Origin: Flavobacteriaceae bacterium
GTDB lineage: Bacteria; Bacteroidota; Bacteroidia; Flavobacteriales; Flavobacteriaceae
Reading direction: 5' to 3'
DNA length: 21,813 bases
Assembly: GCA_030613745.1 (NCBI GenBank)
Contig: JAUWLK010000012.1
Location: forward strand, 1-21,813
Below the pieces are notes generated by a model that worked only from the letters and a program-made list of their open reading frames with translations, was not told the origin of the DNA and made no database searches. Below are positions 8,255-16,497 of this stretch, one piece after another. Within the stretch, counting starts at the first letter, position 1, and every line of letters begins with the position of its first letter. Made by a program: the position numbers and the translations under genes.

Positions 8255-8421
8255 TTCAATATACTTGTATTCAGAAATTTAGAATAAAAATAATTCTTCA
8301 AAATTAAAGAGAGATTATATTTTTTTGAGAAAATATTAGTATTCTATTGCTAAATATTTCAACTTGATTTTCAACTTGTAAAGTGTTTATAAGTATTTTT
8401 GAGTTTCAATTAGATAAGAAA

Positions 8422-9228
8422 TCAATCCAATTCTAAAATTTCAATTTTTCTAAATTCAACAGGATGGCTTTCACTTTGAAGTGAAATATATCCTTTTTTT
8501 AAGGACTTACCTTCTTTGGATTTCCAAACTTTATCATTAACATTCTCTACTGCCCCTCCAATTTGAGGTTTATTGTAGGTAATAACAGTTTCTCCATTGA
8601 TTTTATGAGAAATGATGGAATCATTTCTAACCAAAATTTCCAGATTTACCCATTGATCCCCATTATAGGTTTTTGAGCTTGAATTGATACAATGTTTAGT
8701 TACCAATTTGCCGTTTATAACAACATGTGTTCCCGGTGTGCACAAATTTCCTGTAGGTCTTTCACCATTATCCAAACCTCCTAATAATTGTACCTCAATT
8801 GAAACAGGAAAGTTTTGATTTAATTCCATAGATTCAGGTTCTTGACAATGTATCATAACGCCGCTATTTCTTTTAGCCCAATCTGCACCATCTTTAATTT
8901 GTTCACCTGTAAACCTGTATTGTAATCTCAGTATATAATTTGAAAACACTTTCTTATAAAAAATATGACCATAAGAAGTATCAAAAGCACCATTATATTC
9001 ATCATAATTCACTTGCATTACACCATTAACTACTCGAAATGTGTTTTTGTAGTTATCATTTAATGGATGGCCTTTAATTTTAATATGCCAGTCTTTTAGA
9101 TCTTTTCCATTAAATAACTGTACCCATTTTTCTTTTTCATTTTTTTGATGATTCTGACTATTAGATAAATTACTTAGCCCTAAAAAAATAAATAATACTA
9201 AAAATGTTTTGAATTTTATTCTTTCCAT
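8422..9228 (-). CDS. Exported DUF1080 protein (3-keto-disaccharide hydrolase family)
   Basis: This 268-residue protein has a Sec signal peptide (hydrophobic residues 8-20, cleavage probably near NSQ at 23-25). A single jelly-roll domain of the DUF1080/PF06439 family follows, beginning with WVQLFNGKDLKDWHI at 35-49. Conserved family stretches include RNSGVMIHCQEPE, SIEVQLLGG, the WVNLEILVRND strand and the C-terminal GYISLQSESHPVEFRKIEI. Members of this family cleave glycosides already oxidised to 3-keto form, and the dehydrogenase that would make such a substrate is encoded just upstream. It is the last gene of the - strand unit; only 12 bases separate it from the small-subunit gene. Substrate identity cannot be read from the sequence. 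It is clearly diverged from the second DUF1080 protein at 15638-16441. Confidence 0.86.
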   Translation of the reverse strand: MERIKFKTFLVLFIFLGLSNLSNSQNHQKNEKEKWVQLFNGKDLKDWHIKIKGHPLNDNYKNTFRVVNGVMQVNYDEYNGAFDTSYGHIFYKKVFSNYILRLQYRFTGEQIKDGADWAKRNSGVMIHCQEPESMELNQNFPVSIEVQLLGGLDNGERPTGNLCTPGTHVVINGKLVTKHCINSSSKTYNGDQWVNLEILVRNDSIISHKINGETVITYNKPQIGGAVENVNDKVWKSKEGKSLKKGYISLQSESHPVEFRKIEILELD

Positions 9229-9240
9229 AAATTAAAACTT

Positions 9241-9867
9241 TTATAATGACCAAGCATTACCTATTTCCTTTAAAGGAATACATCCCTTAAATACTCCAGG
9301 CACTGGATCGTAATTCAACACTTCTTCTCCTACTTTTTCTGAAGTATAATATCCATATAGTGTATAATATCTAACTGAAAATAAGAATTTATACATTAAA
9401 TAAAGCTCTTTTTTGTCATCACTTAATTCATCAATAGTTAATTTTTGTTCCTTTAATATTTGCTGTGTTTTTTCATCAGATAAATCAAAATAAGTAGAAA
9501 ATAATTTTTGGAGATCTTCTTTTTTGCCTTTTACGACTTTTTTTCTAAACATTTCTTCGATCTTATTAGCGAAGATGCTTGCTCCATTTTGAAATTGCTT
9601 CTTTTTCAGATCTGTTTCTGTATCCTTATACATGATATCAATAAATTGAGGTATATTAACATCTAAGCCTCCAGGTAAATCAGAAGATGGTAAAATAATA
9701 TCCACTAGGTAAGTAACTATGTGTTTTTCCGGTTTTGATAAAAAAACAGGTTTCCATGTAGCAGTATCTTCCGTACAAGAGGAAAGCACACTCATTATTG
9801 TAGGTGCAGAAATTACATACCCAATACTTAGTGTTAAATTTTTAAGAGCAGTCCTTCTGTTCATCAT
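9241..9867 (-). CDS. Gluconate 2-dehydrogenase subunit 3 family protein
   Basis: This small subunit accompanies a membrane- or periplasm-associated FAD sugar dehydrogenase and usually serves as its export and assembly partner. The frame can be read from 9903, but that start lies inside the dehydrogenase gene. The ATG pair at 9867/9864 comes one base after that gene's stop codon. It begins MMNRRTALKNL, a Tat-type twin-arginine leader, so I chose 9867 (208 residues). A cysteine in SVLSSC at the end of the leader may be a lipidation site. The remaining body fits the family: ITYLVDIILPSS-like helix (here VTYLVDIILPSSDLPGG), then FIDIMYKD, and a C-terminal YYTLYGYYTSEKVGEEVLNY segment. Translational coupling with the dehydrogenase is likely. 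Confidence 0.84.
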   Translation of the reverse strand: MMNRRTALKNLTLSIGYVISAPTIMSVLSSCTEDTATWKPVFLSKPEKHIVTYLVDIILPSSDLPGGLDVNIPQFIDIMYKDTETDLKKKQFQNGASIFANKIEEMFRKKVVKGKKEDLQKLFSTYFDLSDEKTQQILKEQKLTIDELSDDKKELYLMYKFLFSVRYYTLYGYYTSEKVGEEVLNYDPVPGVFKGCIPLKEIGNAWSL

Positions 9868-9868
9868 A

Positions 9869-11593
9869 TTATTTTTTGCTTTTATTAAACTCTTTTGCTG
9901 CATGATTTGCAGCTCTTGCCGTTAAAGCCATATATGTTAGAGATGGATTTTGACATGCTGATGAGGTCATACAAGCACCATCTGTAACATACACATTTGG
10001 TACGGTATGAATTTGGTTATATTTATTCAATATTGATGTTTTGGGATCATGCCCCATTCTCGCAGTTCCCATTTCATGTATTGCTAATCCAGGATAAAAA
10101 GAATTCGCATCATCATATCCACGAACATTTTTAAAACCTGCTGCTTTTAACATAGCTACTGCCTGTTCTTGTATATCCTTCCTCATTTTCTTTTCATTTT
10201 CTTTAAACTCCACATCAAAATCTAAAGTGGGCAACCCCCATTCATCTAATTTATCGTAATTCAAACTTATTTTATTCTCATGGTATGGTAAACATTCTCC
10301 AAACCCGCCCATTCCTATAGACCATTGACCAGGTTTCATTAATTCTTCTTTAAGATTTTTTCCATAACTCATTTCTGCTACAGCACGACTCCAGTTAGAC
10401 CTGCTTGCACCTCCTTGATATCCATAGCCTCTAATGAATTCTTTTTGTTCAGTTTTCTTATCTAAATTTCTGAATCTAGGAATGTAAAACCCATTAGGTC
10501 TTTGCCCTTTAAAATACTTATCTAAATATTTGTCTGTAGTTGCACTTGCTCCCACGCCCAATTGATGATCCATCACATTATGACCTAATTCACCACTGTC
10601 ATTTCCTAAACCATTTGGAAATCGTTTTGATTTTGACTGTAATAAGATACTTGTAGAAGCAATTGTTGATGCACAATTAAAGATAATATCGGCTTTAAAA
10701 AATAATTTCTCCTTAGTTAAGGTATCAATTATTTTTACTCCAGAAGCCAATCCTCTTTCTTCATCATATACGATTTCATAAGCAATTGAATTTGGACGCA
10801 AAGTCATATTTCCTGTCCTTTCTGCTGCTGGAAGAGTGGAGCTATTACTATTAAAATATCCTCCAAAAGGGCAACCTCTTATGCACCTATCTCTAAATTG
10901 GCAATTTAATCTTCCTTCATGAACTTTATTTCCAGTTTTATTTGCAACTCTACCAATTGTTAATACCCTGTCTTTAAAATTTTCAGCTAGGGATTTGCGC
11001 AAATCTTTTTCCGGACATTTTAATTCCATAGGTTCAGATAGTTTGCCATCTGGTAGATGAGGAAGTCCTAAGTTCTCACCAGATACACCAATAAATTCTT
11101 CTACTTTATCATACCAGGGTGCAATATCTTTATATCTGATGGGCCAATCTACTCCATATCCATCTTTTTTATTTGCAGTAAAATCCAGATCACTTAAGCG
11201 ATAGGATTGTCTTCCCCAGGTAATTGACCTTCCTCCAACATGATATCCTCTCATCCAGTCAAATCGTTTTATCTCATTATAGGGATGTTTTATATCGTCA
11301 ACAAACCAGTGTTTACTGTCTTCACCTGTAGTATAACCGGTGCGAGCCTGTTTTTCTTGACTTTCCCTGTCTTTAGAAGTTGCTCTTCCACGATGTTCAA
11401 AATCCCATGGATCCATGTTCATGGTTGGGTAATCAACAATATGCTTTATCATTCTTCCTCTTTCTAATACCAGAGTCTTTAACCCATTTTCGCAAAGTTC
11501 TTTTGCAGCCCATCCACCAGTTATGCCAGTTCCAATTACAATAGCGTCATATTGTTCCATATTTTTTGACGTTGAGCTTTTTCCCATATTCAT
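9869..11593 (-). CDS. GMC-family FAD-dependent sugar dehydrogenase, probable glucoside 3-dehydrogenase
   Basis: This 574-residue protein has an N-terminal FAD-binding site GTGITG (21-26) and the GMC C-terminal domain. His506 in HEMGTARMG and Asn549 in CQNPSLT are placed like the catalytic pair of related FAD sugar dehydrogenases. Cys231, Cys237 and Cys241 (C-x5-C-x3-C) lie where related FAD glucose dehydrogenases carry iron-sulphur ligands; that assignment is inference. It has no signal peptide of its own. Export would ride on the Tat leader of the small subunit encoded directly downstream. The gene pair plus DUF1080 point to oxidation of glycosides at C3. Gluconate- or sorbitol-type oxidation is the main alternative. 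It heads the - strand unit and diverges from the AraC-type regulator. No cytochrome c gene to accept electrons is present in the window. Confidence 0.86.
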   Translation of the reverse strand: MNMGKSSTSKNMEQYDAIVIGTGITGGWAAKELCENGLKTLVLERGRMIKHIVDYPTMNMDPWDFEHRGRATSKDRESQEKQARTGYTTGEDSKHWFVDDIKHPYNEIKRFDWMRGYHVGGRSITWGRQSYRLSDLDFTANKKDGYGVDWPIRYKDIAPWYDKVEEFIGVSGENLGLPHLPDGKLSEPMELKCPEKDLRKSLAENFKDRVLTIGRVANKTGNKVHEGRLNCQFRDRCIRGCPFGGYFNSNSSTLPAAERTGNMTLRPNSIAYEIVYDEERGLASGVKIIDTLTKEKLFFKADIIFNCASTIASTSILLQSKSKRFPNGLGNDSGELGHNVMDHQLGVGASATTDKYLDKYFKGQRPNGFYIPRFRNLDKKTEQKEFIRGYGYQGGASRSNWSRAVAEMSYGKNLKEELMKPGQWSIGMGGFGECLPYHENKISLNYDKLDEWGLPTLDFDVEFKENEKKMRKDIQEQAVAMLKAAGFKNVRGYDDANSFYPGLAIHEMGTARMGHDPKTSILNKYNQIHTVPNVYVTDGACMTSSACQNPSLTYMALTARAANHAAKEFNKSKK

Positions 11594-11694
11594 AATTAAT
11601 TAATGATAAAAATTATACTAAAGTAGAATTTTTTTTAAAGCAATTATTAATTCAAATTAAAAAATATAAACATACTAAAAAGTTAACTATATGA

Positions 11695-11740
11695 TCTAAA
11701 ATATATTTAAGAATTAAATTTAGGTCTAAAAATATATTTA
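11695..11740. promoter_or_regulatory. Direct repeats between dehydrogenase and regulator genes, possible operator
   Basis: TCTAAAATATATTTA (11695-11709) recurs as TCTAAAAATATATTTA (11725-11740), one extra A apart. The copies start 30 bases apart, close to three helical turns. The repeats sit in the divergent intergenic region, where an AraC-type regulator would be expected to bind two direct half-sites. The extreme AT content weakens the case. Confidence 0.3.
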
Positions 11741-11790
11741 TTTATTATAAAATTCATAATTTGCAGGTTATAATTGTTCAATTTTTTTCA

Positions 11791-12807
11791 GTGAAGATAA
11801 ATATACAAGAAATTCAACCTTATGAAGCTGATGGTATTGTTTACCATGCAGATACTTGTTTGCCATTAGTAGATGCAGTAAAAAGAGAAAAATTAAAATT
11901 CAAAGCATTAGCTAGATATACCTATCCTGGAGATCGTTTAACGGAAGAAACTCTTGGTCTCAGTAGTATTGGATATTGGGATGCTATTGATCCACAAGAT
12001 TGGGGATTGGATTGGCATAGAAATGAAGGGATTGAATTTCATTTTTTAGAATCAGGCACGATGCCATATTTTCAGGAAAATAAAGAGATGAAGCTATTCC
12101 CAAATCATTTGACAATAACCCGGCCTTGGGAAGCTCATAAAGTAGGTAATCCAAATATTGGAATTGGAAAATTCTATTGGGTTATTATAGATTTAGGTGT
12201 AAGAAGACCTCACGAAAAATGGGTTTGGCCTGAGTGGATTATGTTAGCGCCTAAAGATCTTTTTCGACTTACTACGATTTTAAGACAAAATGATAAGTCA
12301 ATTTGGAAAGCCGATAAAAGAATTAGACAATGTTTTCAAAGTATAAGCAAAGTAGTAGATACTGATATTGAAGGTAGTAATTCTTCAAGAATTAGATTGC
12401 TTATCAATGAATTATTAATTTTACTGCTAGACTTATTAAACTCTGATGAAATAGTTTTGAATGAGTCACTTATGGATAGTTCAAGAAGTGTTAAACTATT
12501 TTTAAAGGAACTTGAAAATAACCTTTCAGAAGCTTGGACAATTGAAAAAATGGCTCAATCAGCTGGTGTTGGATTGACAAGATTTACATATCATTGTAAG
12601 CGATTAACAAACCTGACTCCGATGCGTTTTTTAACGATGAAAAGACTTGAAATGTCAAAAAAAATATTAATTGAAAACGAATATTTAAGTGTAGCAAAAA
12701 TTGCCTATACTTGCGGATTTACAACCAGTCAATATTTTTCAACGGTTTTTAAAAAACACGAAAAATGTTCACCAAAGGAATATCGAAATGATAAAATTCC
12801 TTGCTAA
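11791..12807 (+). CDS. AraC-family transcriptional regulator
   Basis: An N-terminal sugar-sensing cupin-like region (DWHRNEGIEFHFLESG, then NHLTITRPWEAHKVGNP) precedes a C-terminal double helix-turn-helix of the AraC type. The latter covers roughly the last 105 residues (WTIEKMAQSAGVGLTRF ... VAKIAYTCGFTTSQYFSTVFKK ... SPKEYR). It most likely senses the substrate or a breakdown product and controls the divergent dehydrogenase arm and perhaps the + strand arm. No in-frame ATG exists near the beginning. The frame can open at TTG 11761 or GTG 11791. I chose GTG because the conserved family start (KINIQEIQPYEADGIVYHAD) follows it directly, and the TTG would add ten unusual hydrophobic residues. 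The choice is not certain. There is no kinase or membrane segment. Confidence 0.85.
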   Translation: MKINIQEIQPYEADGIVYHADTCLPLVDAVKREKLKFKALARYTYPGDRLTEETLGLSSIGYWDAIDPQDWGLDWHRNEGIEFHFLESGTMPYFQENKEMKLFPNHLTITRPWEAHKVGNPNIGIGKFYWVIIDLGVRRPHEKWVWPEWIMLAPKDLFRLTTILRQNDKSIWKADKRIRQCFQSISKVVDTDIEGSNSSRIRLLINELLILLLDLLNSDEIVLNESLMDSSRSVKLFLKELENNLSEAWTIEKMAQSAGVGLTRFTYHCKRLTNLTPMRFLTMKRLEMSKKILIENEYLSVAKIAYTCGFTTSQYFSTVFKKHEKCSPKEYRNDKIPC

Positions 12808-13007
12808 ATATACTATTCAAGTATTATCAAAAAACTTATTGAATGCGACCATAACTACCTTGCATTAAAAATGGTTATAGAATATTAAGAATAAAAAAAC
12901 GTACAAATTCTTTCACTGAATGAAATTAAACAGTTAATAAGTTTTATTTATATATTTTCACGTACACAATAAAATATGTAAATTTAATCAGTCATTAATA
13001 ACAACTT

Positions 13008-13940
13008 ATGAAACGAAGAGACTTTTTAACCAAAACAATTCAAGCAGGAGCTGCTTTTTCTATTTTAGGTATTTATGGATTTAACAATTCGATTAATATC
13101 AATATAAAAAATGAATTATTTTTTAAAATTTCTTTAGCTCAATGGTCTTTACATAAAGCCTTATTTGCTAAAGAAATGGATAATCTTGATTTTGCAACCA
13201 AATCTAGGAGTCTTAATTGTGAAGGCTTAGAATATGTAAATGCATTTTTTAAAGATAAGGCAAAAGACATGACTTATTTGAAAGAAATGAATTCCCGTGC
13301 TAATTCTGAAGGACAGGAAAATGTATTAATAATGATTGATGGTGAAGGAAGCTTAGCAAATATAGATACCAAAGAACGTTTACAGGGTATTGAAAATCAT
13401 TATAAATGGGTAGAAGCAGCACATTTTTTAGGTTGTCATGCTATTCGTGTAAACCTTAGAGGAGGTGAAAATAAGTCAGATGCTTTAAAGGCAAGTTTAG
13501 ACTCGCTAGATAAACTATCTGATTTTGCCAAAGGCTCAAATATTAACATTCTGGTCGAAAACCATGGAGGATTTTCATCTGATGGAACTTGGATGACAGA
13601 AGTTTTTTCACAAGTTAAAAATAAAAATTGTGGTACTTTACCTGACTTTGGAAATTTTTGTATTAATAGAGAGAATAACATTTGTGTAAATGAATATGAT
13701 CGTTACAAAGGAATAAAAGAGTTATTGCCTTTTGCCAAAGCTGTGAGTGCAAAATCTTGGGAATTTGATTCAAACGGAAATGAATCTACAATGGATTTTT
13801 ACAAAATAATGAAGATGGTAAAAGAATCAGGTTACACCGGATATGTAGGTATTGAGTTTGAAGGTAATAACGTAAGTGAAGAAAAAGGAATTGAACTAAC
13901 AAGAGACTTATTGTTAAAGGTAGGAAAGCAGTTGTCTTAA
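13008..13940 (+). CDS. Tat-exported TIM-barrel protein, sugar isomerase/epimerase-like
   Basis: This 310-residue protein opens with a twin-arginine leader (MKRRDFLTKTIQAGAAFSILG), so it should act in the periplasm after folding in the cytoplasm. The body is a xylose-isomerase-like TIM barrel (AP endonuclease family 2 fold). Putative metal ligands are in VENHGG (Glu near 183), LPDFGNF (Asp near 213) and GIEFEG (Glu near 282). Annotations for such proteins range from hydroxypyruvate isomerase to sugar-phosphate epimerase. A phosphorylated substrate is unlikely outside the cytoplasm. In keto-glycoside pathways, relatives of this fold act on 3-keto sugars as epimerases, isomerases or lyases, which fits this locus. 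It starts the + strand arm, 75 bases before the Gfo/Idh/MocA gene. Confidence 0.8.
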   Translation: MKRRDFLTKTIQAGAAFSILGIYGFNNSININIKNELFFKISLAQWSLHKALFAKEMDNLDFATKSRSLNCEGLEYVNAFFKDKAKDMTYLKEMNSRANSEGQENVLIMIDGEGSLANIDTKERLQGIENHYKWVEAAHFLGCHAIRVNLRGGENKSDALKASLDSLDKLSDFAKGSNINILVENHGGFSSDGTWMTEVFSQVKNKNCGTLPDFGNFCINRENNICVNEYDRYKGIKELLPFAKAVSAKSWEFDSNGNESTMDFYKIMKMVKESGYTGYVGIEFEGNNVSEEKGIELTRDLLLKVGKQLS

Positions 13941-14015
13941 ATTAAGGTTAAAAAATATTAAATAATCTACTAAATATAAATCATCGTTTTTTTCTAATTA
14001 ATTAAGTATAATATT

Positions 14016-15527
14016 ATGAGTAAGACAAAAAAAGAAAATTCAATATCTCGAAGAGATTTTGTTAACAAAACTTTAGCTGCCACTGCAGCCTTTACAATTG
14101 TTCCATCTTTTGCGGTTAGTGGCTTGGGTCATGTAGCTCCAAGTGATAAATTGAATATTGCCGGAATTGGTGTTGGAGGTATGGGCCTTGCTAACCTCAA
14201 GAACCTGGAGTCACAGAATATTGTAGGACTTTGTGATGTTGACTGGAAATATGCTAAAGGTGCATTTGATCGTTACCCAAAAGCTAAAAAATACTGGGAT
14301 TGGCGTAAGATGTTTGATGAAATGGGAGATGAGATCGACGGTATAGTTGTTGCAACTGCTGATCATAGTCACGCTATCATTTCTGCTCATGCAATGACCA
14401 TGGGTAAGCACGTTTATCTTCAAAAGCCATTGACTCACTCTGTATATGAGTCTAGATTATTAACAAAATTAGCTGCTAAGCACAAAGTAGCAACTCAAAT
14501 GGGTAATCAGGGTGCATCTGGTGCAGGTGTTGCAGAAACTTGTGAAATTCTTTGGAGTGGTGCAATTGGTGATGTTAAAAAAGTTGAATCTTTCACTGAT
14601 CGACCAATTTGGCCACAAGGTTTAAACGCTCCTGAGAAAGGTGACTGGGTACCAGATACATTGAACTGGGATCTATTTACCGGTCCAGCAAAAATGCGTC
14701 CATTCAATGAGGTTTATCACCCATGGAATTGGAGAGGTTGGTGGGATTATGGTACAGGAGCACTTGGCGACATGGCTTGCCATATCTTGCATCCAGTATT
14801 TGAAGGTCTTAAATTAGGCTATCCAAGTAAAGTTCAAGCAAGCTCATCTTTATTATTGAATGACTCTGCTCCTGTTTCTCAGGCAGTAAAGTTAACTTTC
14901 CCTTCAAGAGGAAAGCAGGGTAAGATGAAATTACCTGAGGTGGATGTACATTGGTATGATGGTGGTATTAAGCCTGAGTTACCAGATAATTGGCCTGCTG
15001 GAAAGAATCCAAATAAGAGAGGTGGAGGTACATACTTCTACGGAACTAAAGATATTCTTCATGTAGGTTGTTATGGTGTTCAGCCAGAATTACTATCTGG
15101 AAAGAAAATTAATGCTCCTAAAACAGAAAGAAGAGTTGAGGAAGAATTGAAACAAGCTTGGCATGAAGGTGCTCATGAAATGGATTGGGTACGAGCATGT
15201 AAAGAGAGCCCTGAAAACAGAAAACCTTGTACTTCTGATTTCGCGGAAGCAGGACCATTTAACGAAATGGTTGTAATGGGAGTACTTGCTGTACGTCTTC
15301 AAGCTTTAAATAAGACTTTGGAATGGGATGGAGATAACATGAAGTTTACCAATATCAATGCTGATGAGAAAATCAGAACAGTTATTAAAGATGGATTTAA
15401 GATTCATGACGGACATCCAACCTTCAATAAGGATTGGACAGAGCCTATGAATGCAGTTGAGTATTCTCAGGAACTTATCAAGCACACATACAGAGATGGA
15501 TGGTCTTTACCAGATATGCCTAAATAA
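14016..15527 (+). CDS. Tat-exported Gfo/Idh/MocA-family oxidoreductase
   Basis: This 503-residue protein has a twin-arginine leader (SRRDFVNKTLAATAAFTIVP, residues 11-30). A Rossmann fold follows with GIGVGGMG at 50-57 and the family lysine in QKP at 136-138 (EKP in most relatives). A long C-terminal alpha/beta domain includes WNWRGWWDYGTGALGDMACH, whose Asp and His resemble the catalytic D-x3-H arrangement. Exported members carry tightly bound NAD(H) folded in before transport, and can act as internal redox-cycling glycoside-modifying enzymes as well as simple oxidoreductases. Its role here is probably interconversion of sugar and 3-keto sugar. The gene is visibly less AT-rich than its neighbours, with more G/C-ending codons (sampled lines near 40-50% GC). 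A 16-bp hairpin follows 38 bases after the stop. Confidence 0.87.
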   Translation: MSKTKKENSISRRDFVNKTLAATAAFTIVPSFAVSGLGHVAPSDKLNIAGIGVGGMGLANLKNLESQNIVGLCDVDWKYAKGAFDRYPKAKKYWDWRKMFDEMGDEIDGIVVATADHSHAIISAHAMTMGKHVYLQKPLTHSVYESRLLTKLAAKHKVATQMGNQGASGAGVAETCEILWSGAIGDVKKVESFTDRPIWPQGLNAPEKGDWVPDTLNWDLFTGPAKMRPFNEVYHPWNWRGWWDYGTGALGDMACHILHPVFEGLKLGYPSKVQASSSLLLNDSAPVSQAVKLTFPSRGKQGKMKLPEVDVHWYDGGIKPELPDNWPAGKNPNKRGGGTYFYGTKDILHVGCYGVQPELLSGKKINAPKTERRVEEELKQAWHEGAHEMDWVRACKESPENRKPCTSDFAEAGPFNEMVVMGVLAVRLQALNKTLEWDGDNMKFTNINADEKIRTVIKDGFKIHDGHPTFNKDWTEPMNAVEYSQELIKHTYRDGWSLPDMPK

Positions 15528-15565
15528 ATATTTCTGATTTATTAACTATAATATCTTAAATAACC

Positions 15566-15607
15566 ATGACTTTTAAACCTCTGAATTAAATGAGGTTTAA
15601 AAGTCAT
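15566..15607. terminator. 16-bp perfect hairpin between oxidoreductase and DUF1080 genes
   Basis: Arms 15566-15581 and 15592-15607 (core GACTTTTAAACCTC) pair without mismatch around a 10-base loop. Only a short broken T-run follows. It may work as a partial terminator or as a 3' stabiliser of the upstream messenger. An ATG at 15590 falls inside it, which argues against that codon as the start of the next gene. Confidence 0.5.
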
Positions 15608-15637
15608 TTATTAAATAATCACTTAAAAATTAAAAAA

Positions 15638-16441
15638 ATGAAAATAAGAAATTTAATTATGATTTTTAGTTTATTATTACTTCCATTAATGTTTAGTTGT
15701 AATACAAATACTAAAAAATCTGAAAATAAAGAAACGAAGATAAATGAAGAAGTTCAACCCCAAAAAGAAGTTATTATAAATGCTTTGTCTCAAGAAGAGA
15801 AAGATGATGGTTGGGTTTTACTTTTTGATGGTAAAACACCAGATGGCTGGAGAGGTTATAAATTAGATCATTTTCCTACAGGATGGCAGATTGTTGACGG
15901 AACTATTCAAATGATAGGTTCAGGGCGTGGAGAAGCAGGAAGTAAAGAAGGTGGCGATATTATTTATGATAAAGAATTTCAGAATTTTACTCTAAGTTTG
16001 GAATGGAAAATTTCTGAAGGTGGTAATTCGGGTATTTTTTATTTAGGTCAGGAAGAATTGGATTATATTTGGAAAACTGCACCAGAGATGCAGGTTTTAG
16101 ATAATGATAAACATCCTGATGCTAAATTAGGAAAAGATGGTAATCGTCAAGCAGGCTCTTTATATGACCTTATTCCTGCTAAGCCGCAAAATGCAAAACC
16201 TGTTGGCGAGTGGAATAAAGTTGAGATTACAGTTTATAAAGGAACAGTTGTACATAAGCAGAACGGTGAAGTTGTAGTTGAATACCATTTATGGACACCA
16301 GAATGGAATGAAATGGTTGCAGGAAGTAAGTTTCCAGGCTTAAATAAAGAGTGGGCTGATGTTGCAACGAAAGGATATATTGGTCTTCAAGATCATGGTG
16401 ATGATGTATGGTTTAGAAATATTAAAATAAAGGAACTATAG
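15638..16441 (+). CDS. DUF1080 lipoprotein (3-keto-disaccharide hydrolase family)
   Basis: This is the second DUF1080/PF06439 protein of the locus. The frame is open from 15590, but that ATG lies in a strong hairpin. The ATG at 15638 follows an A-rich leader and begins a clean lipoprotein signal (MKIRNLIMIF, then LLLLPLMFSC). Cys21 is the lipidation site, so I start there (267 residues). A charged linker of about 30 residues precedes the jelly-roll domain (LLFDGKTPDGWRGY at 62-74, later SEGGNSGIFYLGQEE, APEMQVLDNDKH and GYIGLQDHGDDVWFRNIKI). It should act at the membrane surface, cleaving 3-keto glycosides made by the dehydrogenases of the locus. The NSGIFY and MQVLDN elements differ from the first DUF1080 protein, so the two probably differ in substrate. 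Confidence 0.87.
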   Translation: MKIRNLIMIFSLLLLPLMFSCNTNTKKSENKETKINEEVQPQKEVIINALSQEEKDDGWVLLFDGKTPDGWRGYKLDHFPTGWQIVDGTIQMIGSGRGEAGSKEGGDIIYDKEFQNFTLSLEWKISEGGNSGIFYLGQEELDYIWKTAPEMQVLDNDKHPDAKLGKDGNRQAGSLYDLIPAKPQNAKPVGEWNKVEITVYKGTVVHKQNGEVVVEYHLWTPEWNEMVAGSKFPGLNKEWADVATKGYIGLQDHGDDVWFRNIKIKEL

Positions 16442-16497
16442 AACCTATTATGCTAATATATATTTGCTAAATTTAAATATTTAGTAATAAACTATAT

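Noticed and set aside
8320..8365. Near-inverted repeat AAAATATTAG / CTAAATATTT between the convergent ChaN and DUF1080 genes as a bidirectional terminator
   Set aside because: Pairing needs a bulge and contains almost only A-T pairs, so it is no better than expected by chance here.
9868..9903. Upstream start of the small dehydrogenase subunit
   Set aside because: It lies inside the dehydrogenase gene and would bury the twin-arginine leader twelve residues in; the ATG after the dehydrogenase stop fits better.
12899..12966. Repeated ACGTACA (12899-12905 and 12960-12966) upstream of the TIM-barrel gene as a second AraC site
   Set aside because: Only seven bases are shared, the spacing is 61 bases, and the motif is absent from the divergent regulator region.
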